In this document: piece by piece, positions 32,399 to 41,593 of the stretch
Layout of the letters: each line of letters begins with the position of its first letter
How positions within the stretch are numbered: position 1 is the first letter of the stretch
The notes under the pieces: model-generated
The model's database searches: none
Seen by the model: only the letters and a program-made list of their open reading frames with translations
What the model was told of the DNA's origin: nothing
Source of the DNA: CAVQZA01 sp963724805
GTDB lineage: Bacteria; Actinomycetota; Thermoleophilia; Gaiellales; Gaiellaceae
Reading direction: 5' to 3'
DNA length: 64,000 nucleotides
Assembly: GCA_963724805.1 (NCBI GenBank)
Contig: CAVRWA010000014.1
Location: forward strand, 1,612,001-1,676,000
Position numbers and translations under genes: made by a program

Positions 32399-34382
32399 GA
32401 ACCGCGCGGCCGAGCTGCGGGAGCAGCTCAACGATGCCTCGTACCGCTACCACGCGCTGGACGACCCGACGCTCACCGACGCCGAGTACGACCGGCTCTA
32501 CGACGAGCTCGAGGAGCTCGAGGCGGCCCACCCGGAGCTCGTCACGGCCGACTCGCCGACCCAGCGCGTCGGCGCGCCGCTCTCCGACCGTTTCCAGAAG
32601 GTACGGCACCTAGCGCCGATGGGCTCGCTCGAGAAGGTCACGACCGACGAGGCGGTGTTCAAGTGGGGCGAGGACGTGCGGAAGCGGCTCGACTCGGACG
32701 AGCCGGTCGTGTACGTGCTCGAGCCGAAGATCGACGGCTCGGCGATCTCGCTCGTCTACGAGAACGGCGCATTCGTCCGCGGCGCGACCCGCGGCGACGG
32801 CCAGCAGGGCGAGGACGTGACGCCGAACCTGCGCACGATCCGCGCGATCCCGCTCGCGCTCCGCGATGACGACCCGCCTGCCTTGCTCGAGGTGCGGGGC
32901 GAGGTCTACATGCCCCTCTCCGGCTTCAGGGCGCTCAACGAGCGCGCCGCCTCCACGGGCGAGCGGATCGCGCCGAACCCGCGCAACGCCTCTGCCGGCT
33001 CGCTGCGCCAGAAAGACCCGTCGATCACCGCGAACCGGCCACTCTCGATCTGGGTCTACGGCTCCGGCTTCCGCGAAGGCGTCGAGTTCGACTCGCACTG
33101 GGAGTCGCTCCAGTGGCTGCGCCGGCGTGGCTTCCCTGTCAACCCGCACACGGTGCGGCTCGAGTCGCTCGAAGAGGTCGCCGAGGCGTGTCGCGCGTGG
33201 GAGACCCGTCGGCGCGAGCTCGACTACGAGATCGACGGGATCGTGATCAAGGTCGACTCGCTCGAGCAGCAGGCGAGGCTCGGCTCGCTGCACGAGCGGC
33301 CCCGCTGGGCGCGCGCCTACAAGTGGGCGCCGATGACGGCGACCACGCGCCTGGAGAAGATCCACATCCGGGTCGGCCGGACGGGCGCCCTCAACCCGTG
33401 GGCCCAGCTGGTGCCGGTGGAGGTCGGCGGCGTCACCGTCTCGCGCGCGACCCTCCACAACGAGGAGGACATCAACCGCAAGGACATCCGCGAGGGCGAC
33501 GTCGTCGTCGTCCAACGAGCGGGCGACGTGATCCCGCAGATCGTCGGCCCCGCCGGCCCTCACGCGAAGGGCACGGTGCCGTTCAGGATGCCCGAGCGGT
33601 GCCCGCTCTGCGATACACCGGTCGTGAAGCCCGAGGGCGAGGTGATGCACCGCTGCCCGAACCCGGCCTGCCCGTCGCGAGGGCTGGAGACGCTGATCAA
33701 CTGGGTCACCGCAGCGATGGACATCGACGGCGTCGGCGAGCAGTTCGTCCGTCGGCTCTGGTCGCTCGAGCTCCTGCGCTCGATGCCCGACCTCTACCGG
33801 CTCACGAAGGAGCAGCTCGTCGAGCTCGACGGCTACGGCGAGATCTCCGCGCAGAACGCGCTCGACTCGATCGAGCAGTCCAAGGCGCAGCCGTTCTCGC
33901 GTGTCCTCGTCGGCCTCAACATCCCGGACGTCGGCTGGGTGACCGCACAGACGCTTGCGCGCCACTTCGCCACGATCGACCGGCTTCTCGACGCCAGCCC
34001 GGACGAGCTGCAGGAGGTCGAGGGGATCGGCCCCGACCGCGCGGAGTCGATCGCCGAGTGGTTCGAGGACGAGCAGAACCGCCGCCTCGTCGCCGAGCTG
34101 CGCGAGCTCGGGCTCCGGTTCGAGGCGGGCGAGGAGGAGCGGCCGGTGGAGGGCCCGCTGACGGGGAGCCAGTACGTGATCACGGGCACGCTCGAGAACT
34201 ACACGCGCGAGCAGGCCCGGGCCGCGCTCGAGGCACTCGGCGCCAAGGTCTCGGACAACGTCTCGAAGAAGACCGCGGGCGTGATCGTGGGCGAGAGCCC
34301 GGGCTCCAAGGCGGCGAAGGCCGAGAAGGCGGGCGTGCCGATCCTGGCCGAGGCCGACCTCGAGGCGCTACTGAGAAGCTAG
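32382..34382 (+). CDS. ligA: NAD-dependent DNA ligase
   Basis: Seals nicks in replication and repair. 666 aa, TTG start at 32382 inside the end of the HAD gene. Adenylation lysine is K116 in LEPKIDGSA; N-terminal Ia domain has YDRLYDELEELEAAHPEL; the OB domain and four-cysteine zinc finger (CPLCDTPV...CPNPACPSR) are followed by helix-hairpin-helix repeats and a C-terminal BRCT domain starting at GPLTGSQYVITGTL. Its stop overlaps the convergent carboxypeptidase stop by 15 bp. Confidence 0.97.
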   Translation: MPSSPENRAAELREQLNDASYRYHALDDPTLTDAEYDRLYDELEELEAAHPELVTADSPTQRVGAPLSDRFQKVRHLAPMGSLEKVTTDEAVFKWGEDVRKRLDSDEPVVYVLEPKIDGSAISLVYENGAFVRGATRGDGQQGEDVTPNLRTIRAIPLALRDDDPPALLEVRGEVYMPLSGFRALNERAASTGERIAPNPRNASAGSLRQKDPSITANRPLSIWVYGSGFREGVEFDSHWESLQWLRRRGFPVNPHTVRLESLEEVAEACRAWETRRRELDYEIDGIVIKVDSLEQQARLGSLHERPRWARAYKWAPMTATTRLEKIHIRVGRTGALNPWAQLVPVEVGGVTVSRATLHNEEDINRKDIREGDVVVVQRAGDVIPQIVGPAGPHAKGTVPFRMPERCPLCDTPVVKPEGEVMHRCPNPACPSRGLETLINWVTAAMDIDGVGEQFVRRLWSLELLRSMPDLYRLTKEQLVELDGYGEISAQNALDSIEQSKAQPFSRVLVGLNIPDVGWVTAQTLARHFATIDRLLDASPDELQEVEGIGPDRAESIAEWFEDEQNRRLVAELRELGLRFEAGEEERPVEGPLTGSQYVITGTLENYTREQARAALEALGAKVSDNVSKKTAGVIVGESPGSKAAKAEKAGVPILAEADLEALLRS

Positions 34383-35588
34383 AAGCGTCGCGAAGCGGTC
34401 CTGCGCCGTCCGCGCCCAGGTCGTCGAGACCGGATGCCCGTTCTGGAGCACGGCGAAGACGTAGCGGCGGCGCACGTAGCCGGCGAGGGCGGACGCCTCG
34501 TTGGTCGTCCCGGTCTTGGCGATCACGTTGCCCCTGGCCGGCGCCGCCCTCATCCGCCTCTCCAGGGTGCCGCTCACACCCGCGACCGGCAGTGCCGCGA
34601 CGAGACTGGGGCGGATGTCCGGATCGAGCCACGAGGCCTCGAGGATCGCGACGAGAGCCTGCGCCGTGAAGCGGTCGAGCAGCGAGAGCCCCGAGCCGTC
34701 GACGATGCGCACTCCGGCGAGCGGCACGCCGACGTTCGCCAGCAGCTCCCGCACGGCTGCGGCTCCGGCCGAGGTGCTGCCACGATTTCCGTAGAGCGCG
34801 CCGAGCTCCTTCAGCAGCAGCTCCGCCGTGAAGTTGTCGCTCTCGCGGTCCATCAGCGTGACGATGCGGGCGAGCGGCGGCGAGGCGAGGGTCGCGAGCG
34901 GCAGGTCCGCGGAGGCGGCGACGCCGGTGCGCGGAGCGCCGGCCACCGCTACGCCCGAGGCGCGGAGCGCCTGGTCGAGGAGCCGCGCAGCCGCCAGCGC
35001 GGGGCGGGTGGCCATGATGCCCCGATACATACCCCGATCGACAGAGAGGGCCGAGAGCGGCGGAGACTCGTCGCCGTAGAACGACGCCTTCCAGCCCGGC
35101 GCGGTGCGCACGGCGTCGAAGAAGCTCTCATCGCCGACGATCGAGCCGGTGACCCGGACGATCCCGGCGGCACGGACCCGGGAGGCGAGCCGCCCGAGCC
35201 CCGCGCTCGAGAGCGTCGGGTCGCCGTATCCCTTGAGCACGAGGTTGCCGCGCCACGTCCTTCCGTCGAGGGCTCCGTCACCCAGCACCTCGGTGTTGAT
35301 GCGGAAGTCGGGGCCGAGCGAGGCGAGCAGCGCGTAGGTCACGGCGAGCTTTTCGGTCGAGGCCGGAGCGAGCGAGGTGGACGCGTTTCGCCCGAACACG
35401 ACCGTGCCGGTGCGGAGGTCGACCGCAAGGCCGGCGGTCGACGTGGACGCCACCTCGGGGACGGAGAGCGCCTGCGCCAGACGAGGTGCGAGCGGCGCGT
35501 CGGCGGCCGGGACCGCTGCGGCAGCCACGAGCGCGACGAGGCAGGCGAGGAGAACGAGGGACACCGGGCGGCGGCGCACGCCGGGCAT
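34368..35588 (-). CDS. dacB: D-alanyl-D-alanine carboxypeptidase/endopeptidase, PBP4 (DacB) type
   Basis: Trims peptidoglycan stem peptides outside the membrane. 406 aa from ATG 35588, whose MPGVRRRPVSLVLLACLVALVAAAAVPAADA is a signal peptide; a longer frame to 35789 was rejected because it buries the signal. Class C penicillin-binding motifs are complete: S77-T-E-K80, SDN in DRESDNFTAEL, and KTG in AKTGTTNEAS. The C-terminal end overlaps ligA convergently. First of several wall enzymes in this area. Confidence 0.92.
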   Translation of the reverse strand: MPGVRRRPVSLVLLACLVALVAAAAVPAADAPLAPRLAQALSVPEVASTSTAGLAVDLRTGTVVFGRNASTSLAPASTEKLAVTYALLASLGPDFRINTEVLGDGALDGRTWRGNLVLKGYGDPTLSSAGLGRLASRVRAAGIVRVTGSIVGDESFFDAVRTAPGWKASFYGDESPPLSALSVDRGMYRGIMATRPALAAARLLDQALRASGVAVAGAPRTGVAASADLPLATLASPPLARIVTLMDRESDNFTAELLLKELGALYGNRGSTSAGAAAVRELLANVGVPLAGVRIVDGSGLSLLDRFTAQALVAILEASWLDPDIRPSLVAALPVAGVSGTLERRMRAAPARGNVIAKTGTTNEASALAGYVRRRYVFAVLQNGHPVSTTWARTAQDRFATLLASQ

Positions 35589-35694
35589 TCTTCGTGCGAC
35601 CAGGCCTTTCGTCAAGCTGGGACCGGCGGCCCGTCGTGATAGGCCGTGCGGCCCATGGCCGTGCCGGTCCGGCGCGCGGATAATCGTGACGTCG

Positions 35695-35979
35695 ATGGAC
35701 GAACGGCTCGTCACGCTCACGCACGAGATCGAGGAGCTGCTCGATGCATCGTCGGAGCCGTCGTCAACACGTGTCGAGGATACGCTCACGACCGGCTACG
35801 CACGCGCGCTCGAGCTGGAGGCGCGTCGCGCACGGCTGGAGCGGCGGATCGGCGAGGAGGCCGCAGCGCCCGAGCCTTCGCTTCCCGAGCTGAGCGCTCT
35901 CTCGAAGGAGCGCTCGCGCGCGGACGGCGAGCTCGAGCGCCTCCGCACGTTGCTCGCGTCGCTCCGGCGCCGCATCTAG
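35695..35979 (+). CDS. Small helical protein of unknown function, 94 aa
   Basis: Not recognised. ATG at 35695 gives MDERLVTLTHEIEELLDASSE; almost the whole chain is predicted helical and coiled-coil-like, with heptad leucines and many arginines/glutamates (ARALELEARRARLERRIGEE ... LERLRTLLASLRRRI). A GATAAT hexamer at 35679-35684 is a candidate -10 box about 10 nt upstream, suggesting a leaderless or near-leaderless message. Lies between the divergent dacB and the convergent response regulator, overlapping the latter's stop by 4 bp. Confidence 0.6.
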   Translation: MDERLVTLTHEIEELLDASSEPSSTRVEDTLTTGYARALELEARRARLERRIGEEAAAPEPSLPELSALSKERSRADGELERLRTLLASLRRRI

Positions 35980-36653
35980 ACCAGCCCGGACCGTACGGCA
36001 TAGACCGCCGCCTGAATGCGGTTCTCGAGCTGGAGCTTCATCAGGATGTTCGAGATGTGGTTCTTGACGGTCTTCGGGCTGATGTGCAGCCTGCGCGCGA
36101 TCTCCGCGTTGTCGTGGCCGCTCGCCGCCAGGCGCAGCACCTCGAGCTCTCGCTCAGAGAGCTCCGCGTTGATCGTCTCGGCGATCTCCGGAGAGACGCT
36201 GGTCGCGCGGACGTGCTGGAGCACCTTGGCGGCGATGTGCGGCGAGATCAGAGCCTCCCCGATCGCAGCCGACTCGATCCCGCGCACGAGATCCTGGACG
36301 GACGCGTCCTTGAGCAGATAGCCGCAGGCGCCCGCGAGGATCGCCTCGACGACGTCCTCGTCACGGTCCGAGATCGTGAGCACGACCACGCGGGCGAGCG
36401 GGGAGGCGCCGGCGATCCGGCGGGTTGCCTCGACCCCGGTGATCCCGGGCATGTTGAGATCCATCACCACGACGTCGGGCGCGAGCTCACGCGCCGCGCG
36501 AACCGCGTCGGCACCGTTCGCCGCCTGGCCGACGACGGCGACCCCCTGTTCCTCGAGCAGGTTGCCGAGCCCCGTCCGGAAGAGATCGTGGTCGTCGACG
36601 AGGAGCACCCGGGTCGCGTCGGTCGGCGCCGTGCGCGCGGGCTCCACCATCAT
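35976..36653 (-). CDS. NarL/FixJ-family response regulator
   Basis: 225 aa. Receiver domain with acidic pair D20/D21, phosphorylation site D65 in VVMDLNMPG, threonine in VVLTISD and lysine in LLKDAS; C-terminal LuxR-type helix-turn-helix (LSERELEVLRLAASGHDNAEIARRLHISPKTVKNHISNILMKL). ATG at 36653 immediately follows the stop of the 3D-domain gene, so both share a transcript. No histidine kinase lies nearby, so it is an orphan in this window; a role in cell-wall control is inferred only from position. Confidence 0.93.
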   Translation of the reverse strand: MMVEPARTAPTDATRVLLVDDHDLFRTGLGNLLEEQGVAVVGQAANGADAVRAARELAPDVVVMDLNMPGITGVEATRRIAGASPLARVVVLTISDRDEDVVEAILAGACGYLLKDASVQDLVRGIESAAIGEALISPHIAAKVLQHVRATSVSPEIAETINAELSERELEVLRLAASGHDNAEIARRLHISPKTVKNHISNILMKLQLENRIQAAVYAVRSGLV

Positions 36654-37643
36654 CTAGCGAAAGGTGATCACGACCGTCCGGCGGCCCCATGCCCGCGCCT
36701 GGGCGAGCGTGGGGAACCAGATGTCGAGTCGGGGACCGATGACCGACGTACCGTGGTCGGCGGCCACGGTCTCGCCGTATCCAGGGACGAAGAAGCGTGT
36801 GCCGAACGGGATCAGGCTCGTGTCGACGGCCGCCACGCCCCAGCCGACGGGGAGGCCGCTCGAGGTGTAGCCGGGCAGCGAGTAGGCGGTCACCGAGACG
36901 GTCATCGTCTGCCCGGGTTGCGGGCCTGCTTCCGGCGGGGGCGTGAGCGTCGCAGCCATGGCGTCCGCCGCGCGCGCCTCCTGGTCGAGCGCCGCGATCC
37001 GTGCCCTGGTGAGGTTCTGCTGCGCCGCGAGGGAGCGGACGTAGGCCGCGCGCTCGGCGCGGGCCCGCTCGAGCGAGTCGGAGGTCCTCGCCGCGGCCGC
37101 TTCGAGGCGGGCGAGCTCGGCCTCCTCCGACACAAGGACCTGCTGCATGCGCGCCAGCTCGTTTCGCGCCGAACGCGTCTGCACGATCACGCTGCGGTTC
37201 TGCTCGGCGGCCCTGGCGATGCCGTCGAGGCCCGTCATCATCTCGTCGAGTGAGCTCGAGCCGAGGATCACCGCGATCGGGTCCGCGTCCCCGGCCATGT
37301 ACAACGCCCGCAGCCGGTGGCCGAGCTGGCGCTCGGAAAGACTGAGCGCACGGTGCGCGATCGCGAGCCGAAGGCGCAGCGACGACCCCTCGTGCCTCAC
37401 CGCCGCCGAGCGCGAGCGCACGCTCGCGAGGTGGTCGCGGGCCCGCGAGAGTTGCGTCTCGAGCGAGAAGAGTGAGAGGACGGCCGCCCGGTGCCGCATC
37501 TCGGTCCGGGCCTCCTGTTTCCGCAGGTCAGCAGCTCCCGGTGGGGAGCCGGCGGCTCCGCCTGCCAGGACCGCAATCGCGAGCAAACCCCCTGCAAAGA
37601 CCGCCACGAGGCTGCTCGGAGCACCCGAAGAGCGCACTCGCAC
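36654..37643 (-). CDS. Secreted coiled-coil protein with C-terminal 3D (MltA-like beta-barrel) domain
   Basis: 329 aa, GTG at 37643. Signal peptide (MRVRSSGAPSSLVAVFAGGLLAIAVLAGG), a coiled coil over residues ~35-215, then a 3D domain with the three conserved aspartates visible in VAAVDTSLIPFGTRFFVPGYG, VAADHGTSVIG and RLDIWFP. Related domains occur in lytic transglycosylase-like and Rpf/YuiC proteins acting on peptidoglycan. The coiled coil (LRALYMAGDADPIAVILGSSSLDEMMTGLDGI) is clearly homologous to that of the divergent NlpC/P60 gene next door. The response regulator follows without spacer. Confidence 0.85.
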   Translation of the reverse strand: MRVRSSGAPSSLVAVFAGGLLAIAVLAGGAAGSPPGAADLRKQEARTEMRHRAAVLSLFSLETQLSRARDHLASVRSRSAAVRHEGSSLRLRLAIAHRALSLSERQLGHRLRALYMAGDADPIAVILGSSSLDEMMTGLDGIARAAEQNRSVIVQTRSARNELARMQQVLVSEEAELARLEAAAARTSDSLERARAERAAYVRSLAAQQNLTRARIAALDQEARAADAMAATLTPPPEAGPQPGQTMTVSVTAYSLPGYTSSGLPVGWGVAAVDTSLIPFGTRFFVPGYGETVAADHGTSVIGPRLDIWFPTLAQARAWGRRTVVITFR

Positions 37644-37735
37644 GAGGGCCGGACCCTACCACAGCCCGGGTCGAATTCCCCGCCGGTACATTGCAGTATT
37701 GATAACTTTTTAGGAGCTTTGTGGCCGGTTCGCGG

Positions 37736-37764
37736 TTGCGGCTGTCAGGTGCGGTTGGTAGGGT
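37736..37764 (+). promoter_or_regulatory. Candidate promoter for the NlpC/P60 gene
   Basis: TTGCGG (37736-37741), 17-bp spacer, TAGGGT (37759-37764), in the 211-bp region between the divergent wall-hydrolase genes. An AT-rich patch (TTGCAGTATTGATAACTTTTTA, from 37690) in the same region is unusual for this genome and may carry the opposite-strand promoter or a regulator site. Confidence 0.35.
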
Positions 37765-37854
37765 CGAAGTCTGTGACGCCCCGGCACACACCGGCGCGCC
37801 TGCAAGCGGACCTCGGAGTGCGGCATTAGAGCCGGGGCGAGACAGGCGCCACTG

Positions 37855-38913
37855 TTGCTCGTCTGCCTCACGGCCGCTCTGCTGGTCGTAGGCTCGGCGA
37901 CCGCCGACCCGTCGATCGGCGCGAAGCAGTCGGAGGCCCAGTCCGTGCTCGCCCAGATCAACCAGATCGACCAGCAGCTCGGGCTGAAGGTCGAGGCGTA
38001 CAACGGGGCGCGGTACAGGCTCGGCCAGATCGAGCACGACCAGCAGGTGAACCGCCACGATCTCGCGGTCGCGCGCAGCAACCTCAAGCGTGCTCAGAAG
38101 CGCCTGGCCGCCCGGCTCGTCTCGCTCTACACGGCCGACCACCAGGACACGACGCTCGACGTGCTGCTCGGTGCGAGGAGCCTCGACGACCTCCTGAGCA
38201 ATCTCGACACCGTCAACCGCGTCTCCGACCAGGACGCCGAGGTGCTCTCCCAGGTGATCTCGTTCCGCAAGCTCGTGCGTAAACAGGAGCGCCAGCTCGC
38301 CGACCAGCACGCCGAGCAGGGCCGCCTCGTCGCAAGCCTCGCCGCCGAGAAGGCGCAGATCGAAGGCCAGCTCGCGCAGCGCCGGCGGCTGCTCTCGTCG
38401 ATCCAGGGCGAGATCGCACGGCTCCGAGCGGCCGAGCACACGCGCCAGCTCGCGCTCGCGACCGCGGCGCGCGCACGCCTCGCCGCCGGCCCGCCGCCGA
38501 GTGCGGGGATCGGAATCGGCGCGCTGACACCCGACGGAGCGAGCGTCGTCCCGGCCTCCCCGTACGGCGGCGTCGTCGGGATCGCGATGCAGTACCTCGG
38601 GACGCCGTACGTCTGGGCAGGCGCGAGCCCGGCGGGCTTCGACTGCTCCGGGTTCACGATGTATGTCTTCGCGCAGGTCGGCGTCTCGCTGCCCCACTTC
38701 TCGGGCGGGCAGTACTCGATGGGCGTGCCGGTCGCGTACAGCCAGCTCCAGCCCGGGGATCTCGTCTTCTTCGAAGGGCTTGGCCACGTCGGCATCTACA
38801 TCGGCGGCGGCCAGTTCATCCACTCGCCCCACACGGGCGACGTCGTCAAGATCTCGAGCCTCGCCGAGGCGTACTACGCCGGCAGCTACGTCGGCGCGCG
38901 CCGCATCCTCTAG
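37855..38913 (+). CDS. Secreted coiled-coil NlpC/P60 peptidoglycan endopeptidase
   Basis: Cleaves stem-peptide bonds in peptidoglycan. 352 aa from TTG 37855; the frame is open upstream and codons for RAGARQAP just before it (from an ATT at 37825) would give a better positively charged signal-peptide n-region, so the true start may be non-standard. Hydrophobic signal, coiled coil ~20-205, then NlpC/P60 with the catalytic cysteine C264 in FDCSGF and histidine H311 in GLGHVGIYI, and a second polar residue in FIHSPHTG. PcsB/CwlO/RipA-like architecture: the coiled coil would keep the enzyme off until an FtsEX-type signal. Stop overlaps the convergent synthetase stop. Confidence 0.9.
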   Translation: MLVCLTAALLVVGSATADPSIGAKQSEAQSVLAQINQIDQQLGLKVEAYNGARYRLGQIEHDQQVNRHDLAVARSNLKRAQKRLAARLVSLYTADHQDTTLDVLLGARSLDDLLSNLDTVNRVSDQDAEVLSQVISFRKLVRKQERQLADQHAEQGRLVASLAAEKAQIEGQLAQRRRLLSSIQGEIARLRAAEHTRQLALATAARARLAAGPPPSAGIGIGALTPDGASVVPASPYGGVVGIAMQYLGTPYVWAGASPAGFDCSGFTMYVFAQVGVSLPHFSGGQYSMGVPVAYSQLQPGDLVFFEGLGHVGIYIGGGQFIHSPHTGDVVKISSLAEAYYAGSYVGARRIL

Positions 38914-40667
38914 CGACCGTCCCGATCCGAGTACAGCTCGTCGATCTCGGCGGCGAAGTTCTCCTGGACGACCCTTCGCTTCAGCTTCAGGGTCGGCGTG
39001 ATCTCGCCCTCCTCGGCGGAGAAGTCGCGAGGGAGGATGCGGAAGCGCTTGATCTGCTCGTAGCGTGAGAGCTCGCCGTTCACCTCGTCCACGAGCGCCT
39101 GGATCCGCTCCTCGATGTCGGGCAGCGCGCGGGCGTCGTCCTCGAGCGTGATCAGCGCGCTGACGTACGGTCGCCGGTCGCCGATCACGACCACGTGCGA
39201 GACGTACGGGGAGCCCTTCAGCAGGTTCTCCAGGTTCGCCGGGGCAACGTTCTTGCCGCCCGCCGTGATCAGGATGTCCTTCTTGCGGTCGGTGATCGTG
39301 ACGAAGCCGTCCGCGTCGATCGCTGCGACGTCCCCCGAGCGGAGCCAGCCGTCGTCGTCCAGCACCGCCCGCGTCGCCTCGGGATCCTTGAAGTAGCCCT
39401 GGAAGACCGTCTCGCTGCGGATCAGCAGCTCGTCGTCCTCGCCGAGTCGGAGCTCCGTTCCGGGGAGCGCCGGGCCGACGGTGCCGAAGCGGTAGTTGTC
39501 GGGCCTGTTCACCGTCGCGGCCGACGTGCACTCGGTGAGGCCGTAGCCCTCGAGAATCAGGATGTCGAGCGCGTGGAAGAACTCCGCCACCTCCTTCGCG
39601 AGCGGAGCCCCGCCGGAGATGCCGACACGGAGCCTCCCGCCGAGGCGCGCCTGGACCTTCGAGTAGACGAGCCTGGAGGCGAGCCGGTGCTGCGCCGCGA
39701 GCGAGGCCGGGATCGGCCGGTGTGCGACCTTCAGCGCGCTCACGCGACGGCCGACCTCGACGGCCCAGTCGATCAGCCGCCGCTTGACGCCCGTCGCCGC
39801 TTCGAACTGGGCCAGCACCAGCGTGTGGACCTTCTCGTAGACCCGGGGCACGCTCGGGAACACGGTCGGCCCGACCGTGAGCAGCGCGTCGGCGACCTCG
39901 AACGGATCGGGGCAGAACGCGATCGTGAAGCCGACGTAGGGGCCCGAGAGGTGCATGAGCCGCCCGAAGTTGTGGGCCAGCGGGAGGAAGAGCAGCATCG
40001 AGTCGCCCTCGACCGTGAAGTCGTCCAGGTCGTCGACGACGGCCACCATCGCGTAGTAGTTGAGGTGGGAGATCATGCACGCCTTCGGCGGCCCGGTCGT
40101 CCCGGAGGTGTAGATGTAGGTGAAGACGTCGTCCTCCTGGATCGCCGCGACCGCCGCGTCGAGCGCCTGCGGGTGCTCGGCCCCGTAGGCCCGCCCCCGT
40201 TCGGCGAGCTCGTCGAGGCCGGCGAAGGTCAGGACGTGTCGGAGCTGCGGGCCTCCCTCGAGCTTCGCGAGCTGCTCGTCGTCTTCCACGAGCACGCCGA
40301 TCGACTCGGAATGCTCGAGGATGAAGTGGCAGTCCTTCGGCGAGCTGTTCGCGTAGATCGCGGCTGTGATCGCCCCGACGCACGCGGCGGCGAAGTCGAA
40401 AAGGGCCCATTCGAGCCTCGTCGAGCCGAGAATCGCGAGCGTGTCTCCCTTGCGGATGCCGAGGGCGAGCAGGCCGTTCGCCAGGGCGTCGACCCGTTCG
40501 GCCGCCTCGCGCCACGACACTTCGCGCCAGGAGTCGCCTTCCTTGACGAGGTAACCGGGCGTCGAATCGTCGCGCGCAGAGCCCCTGCGCCACAGCTCGG
40601 CGATCGTGCGCCGGACCGGAGCCCCGGGCGGGGCGACGGACGGCGTCTTCGTCAGAGGCCCGGTCAT
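38910..40667 (-). CDS. Long-chain fatty acid-CoA ligase (AMP-forming)
   Basis: Activates fatty acids to acyl-CoA through acyl-adenylates. 585 aa from ATG 40667 (MTGPLTKTPSVAPPGAP); 12 further codons upstream to 40703 are less likely. ANL-superfamily motifs: YTSGTTGPPKACMISH (P-loop-like), YGLTECTSAATVN, GWLRSGDVAAIDADGFVTITDRKKDIL and the hinge/C-terminal lysine region ITPTLKLKRR. Similar to FadD15-type mycobacterial enzymes. No operon partner on the same strand; fits the several lipid genes farther on. Confidence 0.92.
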   Translation of the reverse strand: MTGPLTKTPSVAPPGAPVRRTIAELWRRGSARDDSTPGYLVKEGDSWREVSWREAAERVDALANGLLALGIRKGDTLAILGSTRLEWALFDFAAACVGAITAAIYANSSPKDCHFILEHSESIGVLVEDDEQLAKLEGGPQLRHVLTFAGLDELAERGRAYGAEHPQALDAAVAAIQEDDVFTYIYTSGTTGPPKACMISHLNYYAMVAVVDDLDDFTVEGDSMLLFLPLAHNFGRLMHLSGPYVGFTIAFCPDPFEVADALLTVGPTVFPSVPRVYEKVHTLVLAQFEAATGVKRRLIDWAVEVGRRVSALKVAHRPIPASLAAQHRLASRLVYSKVQARLGGRLRVGISGGAPLAKEVAEFFHALDILILEGYGLTECTSAATVNRPDNYRFGTVGPALPGTELRLGEDDELLIRSETVFQGYFKDPEATRAVLDDDGWLRSGDVAAIDADGFVTITDRKKDILITAGGKNVAPANLENLLKGSPYVSHVVVIGDRRPYVSALITLEDDARALPDIEERIQALVDEVNGELSRYEQIKRFRILPRDFSAEEGEITPTLKLKRRVVQENFAAEIDELYSDRDGR

Positions 40668-40744
40668 CTCTGTCAAGCTTACGGCAGGCAGGAGGCGAGG
40701 CAATATAGGCGAATTCGTCCGGTCCCCCTAGACTTCGAGGTCAC

Positions 40745-41593
40745 ATGCGCACCACCTGGAACGGCGCGATCAGCTTCGGGCTGGTCACAATCCCAATCGG
40801 CCTTGCGATCGCGACCGAGCCGCGCGCGAAGGCGTCCGACGTCACCTTCCGGACGCTGCACCGCGAGTGCGGGACGCCGATCAAGCAGAAGCGCTGGTGT
40901 CCGTTCCACGACCGCGAGGTCGGCCCGGACGAGCTCGTGAAAGGCTGGGAGGTCGCCAAGGGCCAGTACGTGATGATCGAGGACGAGGAGCTGGAGGCGA
41001 TCGAGGTCGACACGACGCCGTCGATCGACATCGAGCGGTTCGTCCAGCTGGAGGAGGTCGACCCGATCTACTTCGACCGTACCTACTACCTCGCCCCGTC
41101 GAGCCAACCTGCGGCGCGGCGGCCCTACGCTCTGTTGCTCGCGGCGATGCGCGAGACGAACATGGCGGCGCTCGGCCGCTTCGTCCTGCGTGGCTCGGAG
41201 AAGATCTGCCTGATCCGCCCGTACGGTGAAGCGCTCGCGCTCGAGACGCTCTTCCTGGCCGAGGACATCCGCTCGAAGGCCGAGATCGAGGAGGCGGTCG
41301 AGGGGGTCGAGGTGAAGGACGCCGAGCTCGATCTCGCGCGCCAGATCATCGCGAGCCTCGCCGCGCCGTTCGAACCGGACTCGCTCGAGAGCCACTACCG
41401 CCGTAGCCTCCACGAGCTGCTCGAGGCGAAGCGAAGCGGCGAGCCGATTCCGGAGCCTCAGCCGGTGCCCGAGGCGACGCCTTCGGCCGACCTGCTCGAG
41501 GCGCTGAGGGCCTCGATCGCCGAAGCGAAGAAGCCGGTCACGAAGAAGCCCGCGCCGAAGGCACGGGCCTCCAAGGCTTCGAAGAAGAGCTAG
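40745..41593 (+). CDS. ku: Ku protein of non-homologous end joining
   Basis: Binds double-strand break ends as a homodimer ring and recruits a ligase. 282 aa. ATG at 40745 gives MRTTWNGAISFGLVTIPIGL, the family start; RTLHRECGTPIKQKRWCPFH, VDPIYFDRTYYLAP and the ring-bridge region ALLLAAMRETNMAALGRFVLRGSEKICLIRP follow, then a lysine-rich C-terminal tail (KKPVTKKPAPKARASKASKKS) like those that aid DNA binding. No ligD in the window. TAGACT at about 40730 is a possible -10 for a short-leader message. Confidence 0.93.
   Translation: MRTTWNGAISFGLVTIPIGLAIATEPRAKASDVTFRTLHRECGTPIKQKRWCPFHDREVGPDELVKGWEVAKGQYVMIEDEELEAIEVDTTPSIDIERFVQLEEVDPIYFDRTYYLAPSSQPAARRPYALLLAAMRETNMAALGRFVLRGSEKICLIRPYGEALALETLFLAEDIRSKAEIEEAVEGVEVKDAELDLARQIIASLAAPFEPDSLESHYRRSLHELLEAKRSGEPIPEPQPVPEATPSADLLEALRASIAEAKKPVTKKPAPKARASKASKKS

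Noticed and set aside
35589..35789. N-terminal extension of the carboxypeptidase to 35789
   Set aside because: It would place about 67 low-complexity residues before a clear signal peptide and run antisense through the start of the divergent small gene.
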